From assembly GCA_028282865.1 (NCBI GenBank), contig JANQHA010000579.1, positions 1 through 6,157 on the forward strand: a stretch of 6,157 nucleotides of DNA, written 5' to 3'. The notes beneath the pieces were generated by a model. It saw only the letters and a list, made by a program, of their open reading frames with translations. It was not told where the DNA came from and ran no database searches. The number at the start of each line of letters is the position of its first letter. The stretch's first letter is position 1. Position numbers and translations under genes: made by a program. The DNA comes from Oligoflexales bacterium. Lineage in GTDB: Bacteria > Bdellovibrionota_B > Oligoflexia > Oligoflexales > CACXFL01. This document shows, one piece after another, positions 1 to 5,233 of the stretch.

Positions 1-520
1 CGGCAACTATATAAGCGGCGAGGATAGGTAGCACTGCCCCGTTCATAGTCATCGATACACTCATCTGATCTAGCGGAATTTTATCGAAAAGTATCTTCAT
101 ATCTTCTACAGAGTCGATGGCGACGCCGGCTTTGCCCACATCACCTACAACCCGTGGATGATCGGAATCGTATCCCCTGTGTGTAGCAAGGTCAAATGCT
201 ACGCTAAGTCCTTTTTGTCCTGCTTCCAGGTTCTTTCGATAGAAAGCATTTGATTCATGTGCTGTGGAGAAACCGGCGTATTGACGGATGGTCCATGGTC
301 GCACCGTATACATGCTGGCGCGCGGACCTCGAGTGTATGGCTCTAGTCCGGGGAGTGAGTCGGTAAAGGGAATGTCTTTGATATCAGCGGAGGTATAAAG
401 TGGCTTTATCTCTATACCTTCTGGAGTCATTCGGTTGAGAGACTCTAAAGGTTTTCCTCGCAGGTCTTTTTTCGCCTTCTCTTGCCATTTAGAGATGTTG
501 GGTTGTTTGGAGCTATTCAT
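1..520 (-). CDS. scpA: Methylmalonyl-CoA mutase large (substrate-binding) subunit, N-terminal part, cut by the window edge
   Basis: Adenosylcobalamin-dependent isomerisation of (R)-methylmalonyl-CoA to succinyl-CoA in the cytoplasm, the last step of propionyl-CoA assimilation. Reading the minus strand from ATG at 520-518 gives 173 uninterrupted residues up to the left edge. The family is usually about 700 residues, so roughly a quarter is visible and the B12-binding domain is outside. Family motifs seen: [20 protein letters not shown] (62-81), [11 protein letters not shown] (81-91), [20 protein letters not shown] (104-123), [17 protein letters not shown] (125-141) and [13 protein letters not shown] (153-165). 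The [12 protein letters not shown] signature is typical of methylmalonyl-CoA mutase rather than isobutyryl-CoA mutase. The start is supported by GGTGA at 525-529, although its spacer is only 4 nt. It begins 11 bp after the hmgA stop, so the two are probably co-transcribed. The symbol may equally be mutB or mcmA. Identity is very secure; whether a separate small subunit exists cannot be seen. Confidence 0.95.
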   Translation of the reverse strand, partial: MNSSKQPNISKWQEKAKKDLRGKPLESLNRMTPEGIEIKPLYTSADIKDIPFTDSLPGLEPYTRGPRASMYTVRPWTIRQYAGFSTAHESNAFYRKNLEAGQKGLSVAFDLATHRGYDSDHPRVVGDVGKAGVAIDSVEDMKILFDKIPLDQMSVSMTMNGAVLPILAAYIVA

Positions 521-531
521 ATGGTCACCGG

Positions 532-1827
532 TTAAGGGGTAAAATGAGACTTCAGTTCCTGCCAACACTCTATATAATCTTTTTGTAGCGTTGGGTGTTC
601 TGTAGCGATAGGTGTTGGCAAGTAAACAAAACAAGACTCAAACATAAACGCTAAAGTGTTATCTATTTTTTCAGGGTTAAGTTCAGCTTCAGTAGCATTG
701 GTGAATGCCTCGGAGTCAGGGCCGTGAGCACTCATGCAACTATGTAGACTTGAACCTCCAGGTGCGAAACCTTTGCCAGGCTTTGCATCGTAAGCCCCGT
801 GAATAAGCCCCATAAATTCACTCATGATGTTACGATGGTACCATGGAGGGCGAAACGTATTTTCGCCAACCATCCACCGTGGGGGGAAGATGACGAAATC
901 TAGATTTGCGACCCCAGGTGCGGTAGTTGGAGAAGTTAGCACTGTGAATATTGAAGGGTCTGGGTGGTCGAAGCTAACTGTACCTATCGTATTGAATTTT
1001 GCTAAGTCGTACTTATACGGAGCATAGTTACCATGCCACGCTACAACATTAAACGGTGAAGAAGGCTGTTCAGCATTGAAAAGCTGTCCAGCAAACTTTT
1101 TTGTTAAATGGTAAGTTTCGCTGCTATCTTCATATGCAGCTTCTGGATAAAGGAAGTCTCTAGGGTTAGCTAAACCATTTGCGCCAATAGCTCCACGGTA
1201 AGGCAAGCGAAAGTGTGCGCCATAATTCTCACAAATATAGCCTCGGGCTTGTTTATCTAAAAGTTTCATAGAGAACTTAATTCCCCGAGGAATTACTAGA
1301 ATCTCACCTGGTTGAACTTTTAAACGGCCCATTTCAGTCATTGCAATCATGGAACCTTCTTGCGGTACGATCAATAAATGTCCATCGGCATTTAGGAAAC
1401 TGCGTGCTTCCATAGATTTGTTTGTTGCATAGATATGAATTGCGCTACCTGTCTGAGAGAGGACGCTGCCATTCACAGCCAAGGTAAAAATACTATCGAT
1501 AAAATCTGATTCATATTTCGGGTAGGGAAACGGGTCCCACCTGAGTTGGTTTGGCTCAGCAATGCCTGAGCTTGGACAAGCGCTAAGGAAGTTAGACTGC
1601 TTAACTGGCTCAAGCCGGGAGTGTTTTACAGATGGCTCGATACGGTATAGCCAGCTTCGCTGGTTTTCATGCGGAAGGGCTGTGAATGCAGTGCCACTGA
1701 GTTGTTCCGCATAAAGGCCGAGGGGTGGTCTCTGCGGGCTGTTCATCCCATCTGGTAGGGCGTTTTCAATTGCTTCGCTAGCGAGCTCGTTTCCAAAACC
1801 AGTTTGATATTTCAGGCTTTTATCCAT
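532..1827 (-). CDS. hmgA: Homogentisate 1,2-dioxygenase
   Basis: Non-haem Fe(II) enzyme that opens the homogentisate ring to maleylacetoacetate in phenylalanine/tyrosine catabolism; cytoplasmic. From the chosen ATG (1827-1825) the protein is 431 residues, the normal bacterial size, and begins [19 protein letters not shown], the typical family N-terminus. The frame stays open to an earlier ATG at 1884, which would add 19 unconserved residues. Neither start has a clear Shine-Dalgarno, so the choice rests on family length. Numbered from 1884, the Fe ligands are H350 and E356 ([12 protein letters not shown]) and H386 (SAHGPD). Their spacing of 6 and 36 residues matches human H335, E341 and H371. 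The catalytic His corresponds to H307 in [12 protein letters not shown]. All key residues are present. The expected partners fumarylacetoacetase and maleylacetoacetate isomerase are not in the window; the next gene on the strand is methylmalonyl-CoA mutase. Confidence 0.97.
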   Translation of the reverse strand: MDKSLKYQTGFGNELASEAIENALPDGMNSPQRPPLGLYAEQLSGTAFTALPHENQRSWLYRIEPSVKHSRLEPVKQSNFLSACPSSGIAEPNQLRWDPFPYPKYESDFIDSIFTLAVNGSVLSQTGSAIHIYATNKSMEARSFLNADGHLLIVPQEGSMIAMTEMGRLKVQPGEILVIPRGIKFSMKLLDKQARGYICENYGAHFRLPYRGAIGANGLANPRDFLYPEAAYEDSSETYHLTKKFAGQLFNAEQPSSPFNVVAWHGNYAPYKYDLAKFNTIGTVSFDHPDPSIFTVLTSPTTAPGVANLDFVIFPPRWMVGENTFRPPWYHRNIMSEFMGLIHGAYDAKPGKGFAPGGSSLHSCMSAHGPDSEAFTNATEAELNPEKIDNTLAFMFESCFVYLPTPIATEHPTLQKDYIECWQELKSHFTP

Positions 1828-1983
1828 GATCTGGATGTTAGCTAAGCGGGTGGGGTAGGTCAATGTAAAACCATTAGCTTGCATCAGCCAAATAATTGAG
1901 GATAATGCGCCGGCTTAAGTATTTGATTTCATTTATAAAAAATCTATTACTAGGAAATTGGTAAAGTCCCCGGGGCACCCGGA

Positions 1984-2020
1984 CGATAATGTTATTGCAA
2001 CTTATTGCATACGATTATCG
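1984..2020. promoter_or_regulatory. Inverted repeat around a tandem octamer, possible operator
   Basis: CGATAAT (1984-1990) and its exact reverse complement ATTATCG (2014-2020) flank two direct copies of TTATTGCA (1992-1999 and 2002-2009, 10 bp apart, one helical turn). The left arm also contains the -10-like GATAAT. The element ends just before the Shine-Dalgarno of the lipoprotein gene. The geometry suits a regulator-binding site or a 5'-UTR hairpin; its function is inferred from position only and no known operator is recognised. Confidence 0.3.
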
Positions 2021-2021
2021 G

Positions 2022-2027
2022 AAGGGG
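2022..2027 (+). promoter_or_regulatory. Ribosome binding site of the lipoprotein gene
   Basis: AAGGGG lies 9 nt before ATG 2037. It decides the start: the earlier in-frame ATG at 1989 has no Shine-Dalgarno, and starting there would put 16 extra residues in front of an otherwise standard lipoprotein signal peptide. Confidence 0.7.
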
Positions 2028-2036
2028 AATCACCAA

Positions 2037-2966
2037 ATGTTGATTCGTTTAATCAGGCTCTTAGGGTTCGGGGTATGCCTTAGCTTTTTAGGGTGTTCTA
2101 GCGGTAATTTTAGTCAAGATAAAAAGACTGCTGGTAGCGAGCGTGATAGTGGTGACGGTGAGTCTGAAACGGCTGACGAACCAGTAATGGTTGGCGGGGC
2201 GTATTTAAGTTGTTTTATAGTCGGGGACGCTCCTGCATCTAATAGCGGTGCAAATATAGGTTGTGCAGTTCAACTTAAATCTAACGATCGCAAAGCAAAT
2301 ATGAATGGTATCTCATCTTCCTGGTCTCTAGTAAATGAAAACGGTGCTCCAGTTTCAGTGCCTGTAGTAGCTGGTAATCCTCAGGATGATTATCATAAAA
2401 TGTTTTCCTATCCAGATCAAAGTTACAAAAATCATAATTTGCAATTAACTGTTAGTGATCATTCGAATCGGCAGTGGACCTATAAGAGGAGCTTAAGTGC
2501 AATGGACCCGAGGGTTCCGACTTATTTTAGAGCAACTGCTCTGTTTACTCCAGAAAATGGTTCGAAAGACGGATCTGAGAGTTCGCCCGGTGGCTTAGAA
2601 TGTTTGTTAGGTCAATCTGGTTCATGTTTAAAGGAGGCCGGTGACTGGACTAAGTATATTGTCAGCAAGATGAACAAGGGGAAAAAATGTTCCGGAGGTC
2701 AGGTGCAAAAAAGAGTTGTTGCAGAAAAGTTTGGCCCTGAGTCAATTGTTATTTTAAATAACCAAACAACTTACTTTAACCAAGAAAGTGGTCATCCTTG
2801 TATTTATAACCAAGGTAATACGAAGCCATCTTTAGAAGGCGGGTGTTTCATTATACCGGTAAATCTTGGTGACGGAAAATATCACGAATATTTTGTTAGC
2901 TCGCAATCTGGAGTTAGCTTTGAAGAGATAGTGGCAATGTCTCAGCGCTATCAGTGTATACGTTAA
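2037..2966 (+). CDS. Putative outer-membrane lipoprotein, cysteine-rich, function unknown
   Basis: A 309-residue protein I do not recognise. The N-terminus MLIRLIRLLGFGVCLSFLGC has a basic n-region, a hydrophobic core and a lipobox-like FLGC, so Cys20 is the likely lipidated residue. Ser at +2 favours the outer membrane in proteobacteria. Residues 21-50 form a Ser/Asp/Glu/Gly-rich linker. A globular part follows from about 52 (VGGAYLSC), with eight further cysteines (59, 76, 189, 197, 218, 255, 270, 307), an even number consistent with periplasmic disulfides. The first half (52-155) alternates hydrophobic and polar residues in a beta-sandwich-like way. The second half contains CLLGQSGSCL (189-198) and HPCIYNQG (253-260). 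There is no enzymatic motif that I can identify. It is transcribed alone, divergently from hmgA, and no intrinsic terminator follows directly. The lipoprotein call is firm; the function is open. Confidence 0.75.
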   Translation: MLIRLIRLLGFGVCLSFLGCSSGNFSQDKKTAGSERDSGDGESETADEPVMVGGAYLSCFIVGDAPASNSGANIGCAVQLKSNDRKANMNGISSSWSLVNENGAPVSVPVVAGNPQDDYHKMFSYPDQSYKNHNLQLTVSDHSNRQWTYKRSLSAMDPRVPTYFRATALFTPENGSKDGSESSPGGLECLLGQSGSCLKEAGDWTKYIVSKMNKGKKCSGGQVQKRVVAEKFGPESIVILNNQTTYFNQESGHPCIYNQGNTKPSLEGGCFIIPVNLGDGKYHEYFVSSQSGVSFEEIVAMSQRYQCIR

Positions 2967-2978
2967 GCTTGCTAATTT

Positions 2979-3008
2979 CAGACAACCATTCCTGATTCTT
3001 TTGTACTA
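2979..3008 (+). repeat. Transposase-linked repeat, copy 1 (direct)
   Basis: Core CAGACAACCA at 2979-2988, followed after 14 nt by GTACTA at 3003-3008. Copy 2 lies exactly 41 bp downstream with the same internal spacing, while the bases in between have diverged. The bases before the core (TAATTT) resemble those before copy 2 (TAAACT). Confidence 0.75.
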
Positions 3009-3014
3009 ATTTGT

Positions 3015-3049
3015 AAACTCAGACAACCACCTCTAGTTTTTATGTACTA
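3015..3049 (+). repeat. Transposase-linked repeat, copy 2 (direct; left arm of the inverted repeat)
   Basis: AAACTCAGACAACCA at 3015-3029, with the core at 3020-3029, followed after 14 nt by GTACTA at 3044-3049. The 15-bp block is the exact reverse complement of 3075-3089. Confidence 0.8.
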
Positions 3050-3059
3050 CGTTAGATCT

Positions 3060-3089
3060 GTACTTGACCAAAATTGGTTGTCTGAGTTT
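3060..3089 (-). repeat. Transposase-linked repeat, copy 3 (inverted; right arm of the inverted repeat)
   Basis: TGGTTGTCTGAGTTT at 3075-3089 is the perfect reverse complement of copy 2 at 3015-3029. Read on the minus strand, the core CAGACAACCA is followed after 11 nt by GTAC (3063-3060), so this copy also keeps the core-spacer-GTAC layout, with a slightly shorter spacer. Confidence 0.8.
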
Positions 3090-3108
3090 GAATTTTTTTT
3101 GTCTTTAG

Positions 3109-3136
3109 GTGACATTTTTTACTTAAAGGTCAATAT
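3109..3136 (+). promoter_or_regulatory. Possible sigma-70-type promoter of the transposase gene
   Basis: GTGACA (3109-3114) matches the -35 consensus at five of six positions. After a 16-bp spacer comes CAATAT (3131-3136), a weak -10 that keeps the A at position 2 and the T at position 6. It lies just after the T tract and about 70 bp before the start codon. The -10 is poor, so this is tentative. Confidence 0.3.
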
Positions 3137-3193
3137 CAGTCGAATTTGCTATCCAAAATAGGGCATAGATACACATGGAGATTAACTTTTTTT

Positions 3194-3200
3194 AAGGAGG
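3194..3200 (+). promoter_or_regulatory. Strong Shine-Dalgarno of the transposase gene
   Basis: AAGGAGG, essentially the full anti-16S complement, lies 4 nt before ATG 3205. The match is very strong although the spacer is short. It fixes the start and argues that the gene is meant to be translated. Confidence 0.8.
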
Positions 3201-3204
3201 CATT

Positions 3205-4206
3205 ATGCCAAGTTTCGCTAGAAAATGTATCGTGGACCCTGAAGTAGTTGGAACCTATCATTGCACTAGCCGTTGTGTTAGGCGGGCACACCTGTGTGGT
3301 TATGACGAGCTTAATGAGGTGAATTATGACCACAGAAAGCTTTGGGTCGAAGATCGTATTGAGTTTCTGAGTCAATGCTTTTTTGTTGATATTGGAAATT
3401 ATGCGGTAATGTGTAACCACTTTCATATTAACATACGCATTAGGCCTGATCTGGCAGAGCAGGTGCCTGATGAGGAGATTGTTGAGCGGTGGTGGAGGCT
3501 ATTTCCTAAGATAAGTTGCGTGTCAACTTCCAGACCTATTGAAATCCCGAGTATCATTCGCCATGAATGGTTGAATGATAAAAAGTGGCTTATGGAGCGT
3601 CGTAAGAGACTCTCATCTTTGTCATGGTTTATGAGGTGTTTATGTGAGTATATTGCACGAAAAGCTAACAAAGAAGACGGAGTGAAGGGGCGATTTTGGG
3701 AAGGAAGATTTAAATCTCAGGCGTTATTGGATGACGCCGCCGTTTTAGCGGCCGGGACGTATATTGATTTGAATCCAGTGCGAGCTGGATTATCTGACTC
3801 GCCTGAAGACTCGGATTTTTGTTCGATTCAGGACCGAATTCATTCTTTAATTGATACCAGCCTGCGAGTTAAACCTCGCAGGAATTTTCTTTCACCGATT
3901 GAACGAGCATCAGATGGGCTTTCACCTGACCCTTTTATTGATATGAATGTCGAGGAGTATATTGCTCTTGTAGACTGGTACGGTAGATGTATTGTAGAAG
4001 GAAAACGTGGCTATATTCCAGCCGATGCTCCAGATATTTTTGATAGAATAGGTTTCAAAATCAAATGTGGTGCTACGTGGCTGAGTGAATTGTTCAAAAA
4101 AAATAGACGTGCATTAGGCTCTGAAAACTCTCTGCGTAAATATGCAGAAAGTATAGGGCAGCATTGGATTCACGGTGTAAGTTTTTCTCGCGAGGTTTTT
4201 GTGTGA
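3205..4206 (+). CDS. IS200-like/REP-associated tyrosine transposase (RAYT, Y1 HUH type), long form
   Basis: A single-stranded DNA transposase of the Y1 HUH superfamily, 333 residues, apparently intact. The HUH metal-binding motif is HFH (H72, H74) in MCNHFHI. The probable catalytic tyrosine is Y149 in MRCLCEYIARKAN. The block GRFWEGRFKSQALLDD (162-177) and TYIDLNPVRAGL (185-196) are hallmarks of the transposase IS200-like/RAYT family. Short RAYTs are about 165-220 residues. This one has a C-terminal extension (about 200-333, with VDWYGRCIVEGKRGYIPAD at 256-274) that I associate with a widely distributed long subfamily; its role is not known to me. There are no flanking IS ends, target duplication or partner gene, so it looks like a standalone RAYT rather than an insertion sequence. 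It follows the CAGACAACCA repeats, which could be its recognition sites. The 3' end is convergent with the carboxypeptidase gene. Confidence 0.9.
   Translation: MPSFARKCIVDPEVVGTYHCTSRCVRRAHLCGYDELNEVNYDHRKLWVEDRIEFLSQCFFVDIGNYAVMCNHFHINIRIRPDLAEQVPDEEIVERWWRLFPKISCVSTSRPIEIPSIIRHEWLNDKKWLMERRKRLSSLSWFMRCLCEYIARKANKEDGVKGRFWEGRFKSQALLDDAAVLAAGTYIDLNPVRAGLSDSPEDSDFCSIQDRIHSLIDTSLRVKPRRNFLSPIERASDGLSPDPFIDMNVEEYIALVDWYGRCIVEGKRGYIPADAPDIFDRIGFKIKCGATWLSELFKKNRRALGSENSLRKYAESIGQHWIHGVSFSREVFV
3861..3882. repeat. Perfect hairpin inside the transposase gene
   Basis: CCTGCGAG (3861-3868), loop TTAAAC, then CTCGCAGG (3875-3882): an 8-bp perfect stem with six G-C pairs and a 6-nt loop, followed by a T-rich run. 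It encodes LRVKPRR around residue 220, at the junction between the core and the C-terminal extension. It resembles a REP-type hairpin in size, but no conserved tetranucleotide foot is evident. Confidence 0.55.
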
Positions 4207-4242
4207 GATATCCGTGGGCTACCGCTATGTAATTGCCTGAGA

Positions 4243-5142
4243 TCAGCGAGAGCTATCGCGGTCGAATCTCGGTGTGTACTCTAACTCTCCTTGTCGAAGT
4301 AATTGAAGTGCCTTTAAAAACTCTACGGATCCAGCTATCGCCCGCTGAATACTAGAGGCCTGCTTTTTAAAATCAGAATAACTTGGCTCACTTAATTCAA
4401 CAGTTAAGGCGAGAGTTCTATGCTTCATATATGCATAGTCGATAAATTCACCTCTACTGGGATAGTTAAAGTATGATTGCTCGAAGGTACTAAGGCTCAT
4501 TGCTTTCGCGATGCGTATCGCTAATTCTCTAAAAATATTGTGATCAGTGGTTTGTTTTTCCGAGTAACACCATGGCCATAGCACCCCTTTCATCCCAGAG
4601 TGAAAGCTTATAGCTGCTTCGACTCGGTGGTTGTCTAGGATTTTCTTTACTAGTTTGGTCTCTTTCAGGCGGAATGATTCGTGCTCATCTCTTTCTGGAA
4701 AAGGATAGTCACGATTCGGATCACGGCCTAATGCATTAGATCGCGTGTTAAGTTGGAGTCCGTCGGGATTGACGATAGGTTGCAGAATAATTACGTTATT
4801 CCTTAATACAGAGTCGATTAAACTTGAATCCTGGTATTCAACAATGAACTTCGCTAGCTGATAAACGATTTCAGCACTAAGTTTTTCATTTCCGTGATGG
4901 CTGCCATTAAAGTATATTGCAGGGGTATTTTTAGTCGCTTTAGTTTTTGTTATCGTTATATAAAAAATATCTTTTTGTTTTTCGGAGTAGCCTAGGTGAT
5001 GATACCTTACAGTTTCCGAGTGCTTGCTGCTAGCTTCTTTGAAATATACTTTAATTTGCTTTTGGCTTCGATATGGTCGTGCTTCTGCTGATTGATATAT
5101 AAATATTAAACATAGTAATGCTAAAGGTATTTTCAGGCTCAT
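4243..5142 (-). CDS. Secreted M14-family zinc carboxypeptidase
   Basis: A metallopeptidase of 299 residues, predicted to be exported. Residues 1-21 (MSLKIPLALLCLIFIYQSAEA) are a signal peptide with an AEA cleavage site and no lipobox. Zinc ligands are H83 and E86 (SHHGNEKLS) and H181 (SFHSG). Substrate carboxylate binding is suggested by NPDG (125-128) and by R140, N143 and R144 in GRDPNRDYPF, equivalent to the Asn-Arg pair of carboxypeptidase A. The catalytic Glu is E249 in TVELSE. All catalytic residues are present. It should remove C-terminal residues from peptides or act on muropeptides in the periplasm or outside the cell; the substrate cannot be read from the sequence. The start is chosen by the signal peptide, since the Shine-Dalgarno is weak. 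It lies 91 bp downstream of the radical SAM gene on the same strand, with its own promoter-like sequence, and converges on the transposase with a 36-bp gap (4207-4242) that shows no obvious terminator. Confidence 0.9.
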   Translation of the reverse strand: MSLKIPLALLCLIFIYQSAEARPYRSQKQIKVYFKEASSKHSETVRYHHLGYSEKQKDIFYITITKTKATKNTPAIYFNGSHHGNEKLSAEIVYQLAKFIVEYQDSSLIDSVLRNNVIILQPIVNPDGLQLNTRSNALGRDPNRDYPFPERDEHESFRLKETKLVKKILDNHRVEAAISFHSGMKGVLWPWCYSEKQTTDHNIFRELAIRIAKAMSLSTFEQSYFNYPSRGEFIDYAYMKHRTLALTVELSEPSYSDFKKQASSIQRAIAGSVEFLKALQLLRQGELEYTPRFDRDSSR

Positions 5143-5185
5143 GTTGTGACTTTGGTTAATTGTTTTCGGGTGGCTAGCTTTTATT

Positions 5186-5214
5186 ATTATACTTGACTGG
5201 GAAGAATATGCCGA
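5186..5214 (-). promoter_or_regulatory. Likely promoter of the carboxypeptidase gene
   Basis: Read on the minus strand, TCGGCA (5214-5209, four of six to the -35 consensus), a 17-bp spacer and a perfect TATAAT (5191-5186). Transcription would start near 5179, giving a 5' leader of about 37 nt before ATG 5142. A 10-bp palindrome, GCTCTAGAGC (5215-5224), abuts the -35 on its upstream side and could be an activator or repressor site. Confidence 0.6.
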
Positions 5215-5233
5215 GCTCTAGAGCGCTAAAGGT

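Larger units (their letters stand above)
1828..2036. other. Divergent intergenic region between hmgA and the lipoprotein gene
   Basis: This non-coding spacer should hold promoters for hmgA (leftward) and the lipoprotein gene (rightward). On the minus strand TATAAA (1937-1932) is a possible -10 for hmgA, but no good -35 lies 16-18 bp upstream. On the plus strand GATAAT (1985-1990) resembles a -10, but the bases where its -35 should be do not match the consensus. A GC-rich patch with the palindrome CCCCGGGG (1968-1975) lies between them. Neither promoter can be called firmly. The inverted repeat at 1984-2020 is listed separately. Confidence 0.4.
3015..3100 (+). terminator. Possible intrinsic terminator formed by the inverted repeat
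   Basis: A perfect 15-bp stem (3015-3029 with 3075-3089) is followed after GAA by eight T (3093-3100). This is the order of a rho-independent terminator and could end lipoprotein transcription or shield the transposase gene from read-through. The 45-nt loop and the moderate GC of the stem make it atypical, so the element may serve mainly as a transposase recognition structure. Confidence 0.35.
2967..3204. other. Repeat-bearing non-coding region upstream of the transposase
   Basis: This AT-rich spacer carries three copies of a 10-bp core repeat, a long-looped inverted repeat with a T tract, a possible promoter and the transposase ribosome binding site, all listed separately. From 3137 to 3193 I see nothing beyond AT-rich sequence. 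Confidence 0.6.

Noticed and set aside
824..1027. Plus-strand open frame of 67 codons
   Set aside because: It lies wholly inside hmgA on the other strand, with no ribosome binding site or recognisable protein; it is a shadow of the conserved enzyme.
1989..2036. Earlier in-frame start for the lipoprotein gene
   Set aside because: It has no ribosome binding site, overlaps the inverted repeat and would put 16 non-signal residues ahead of a normal lipoprotein signal peptide.
2967..3100. CRISPR-like array because of repeated CAGACAACCA units
   Set aside because: Only two direct copies plus one inverted, a repeat too short (10-15 bp), variable spacers and no cas genes.
3042..3161. Short plus-strand open frame of 39 codons in the repeat region
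   Set aside because: It has no Shine-Dalgarno, starts within a repeat spacer and translates through the inverted repeat and T tract; it looks non-coding.
3136..3671. Two minus-strand open frames (3136-3426 and 3423-3671)
   Set aside because: Both are antisense to the clearly conserved transposase or its leader and lack protein features or ribosome binding sites.
4207..4260. Possible bidirectional terminator between the convergent transposase and carboxypeptidase genes
   Set aside because: Only short imperfect pairings and no T tract on either strand; not enough to call.
4626..4636. GGTGGTTGTCT, an 11-base match to copy 2 of the transposase-linked repeat (minus strand)
   Set aside because: It lies within carboxypeptidase codons for DNHR, lacks the following GTAC and the CTC flank, and is probably coincidental.
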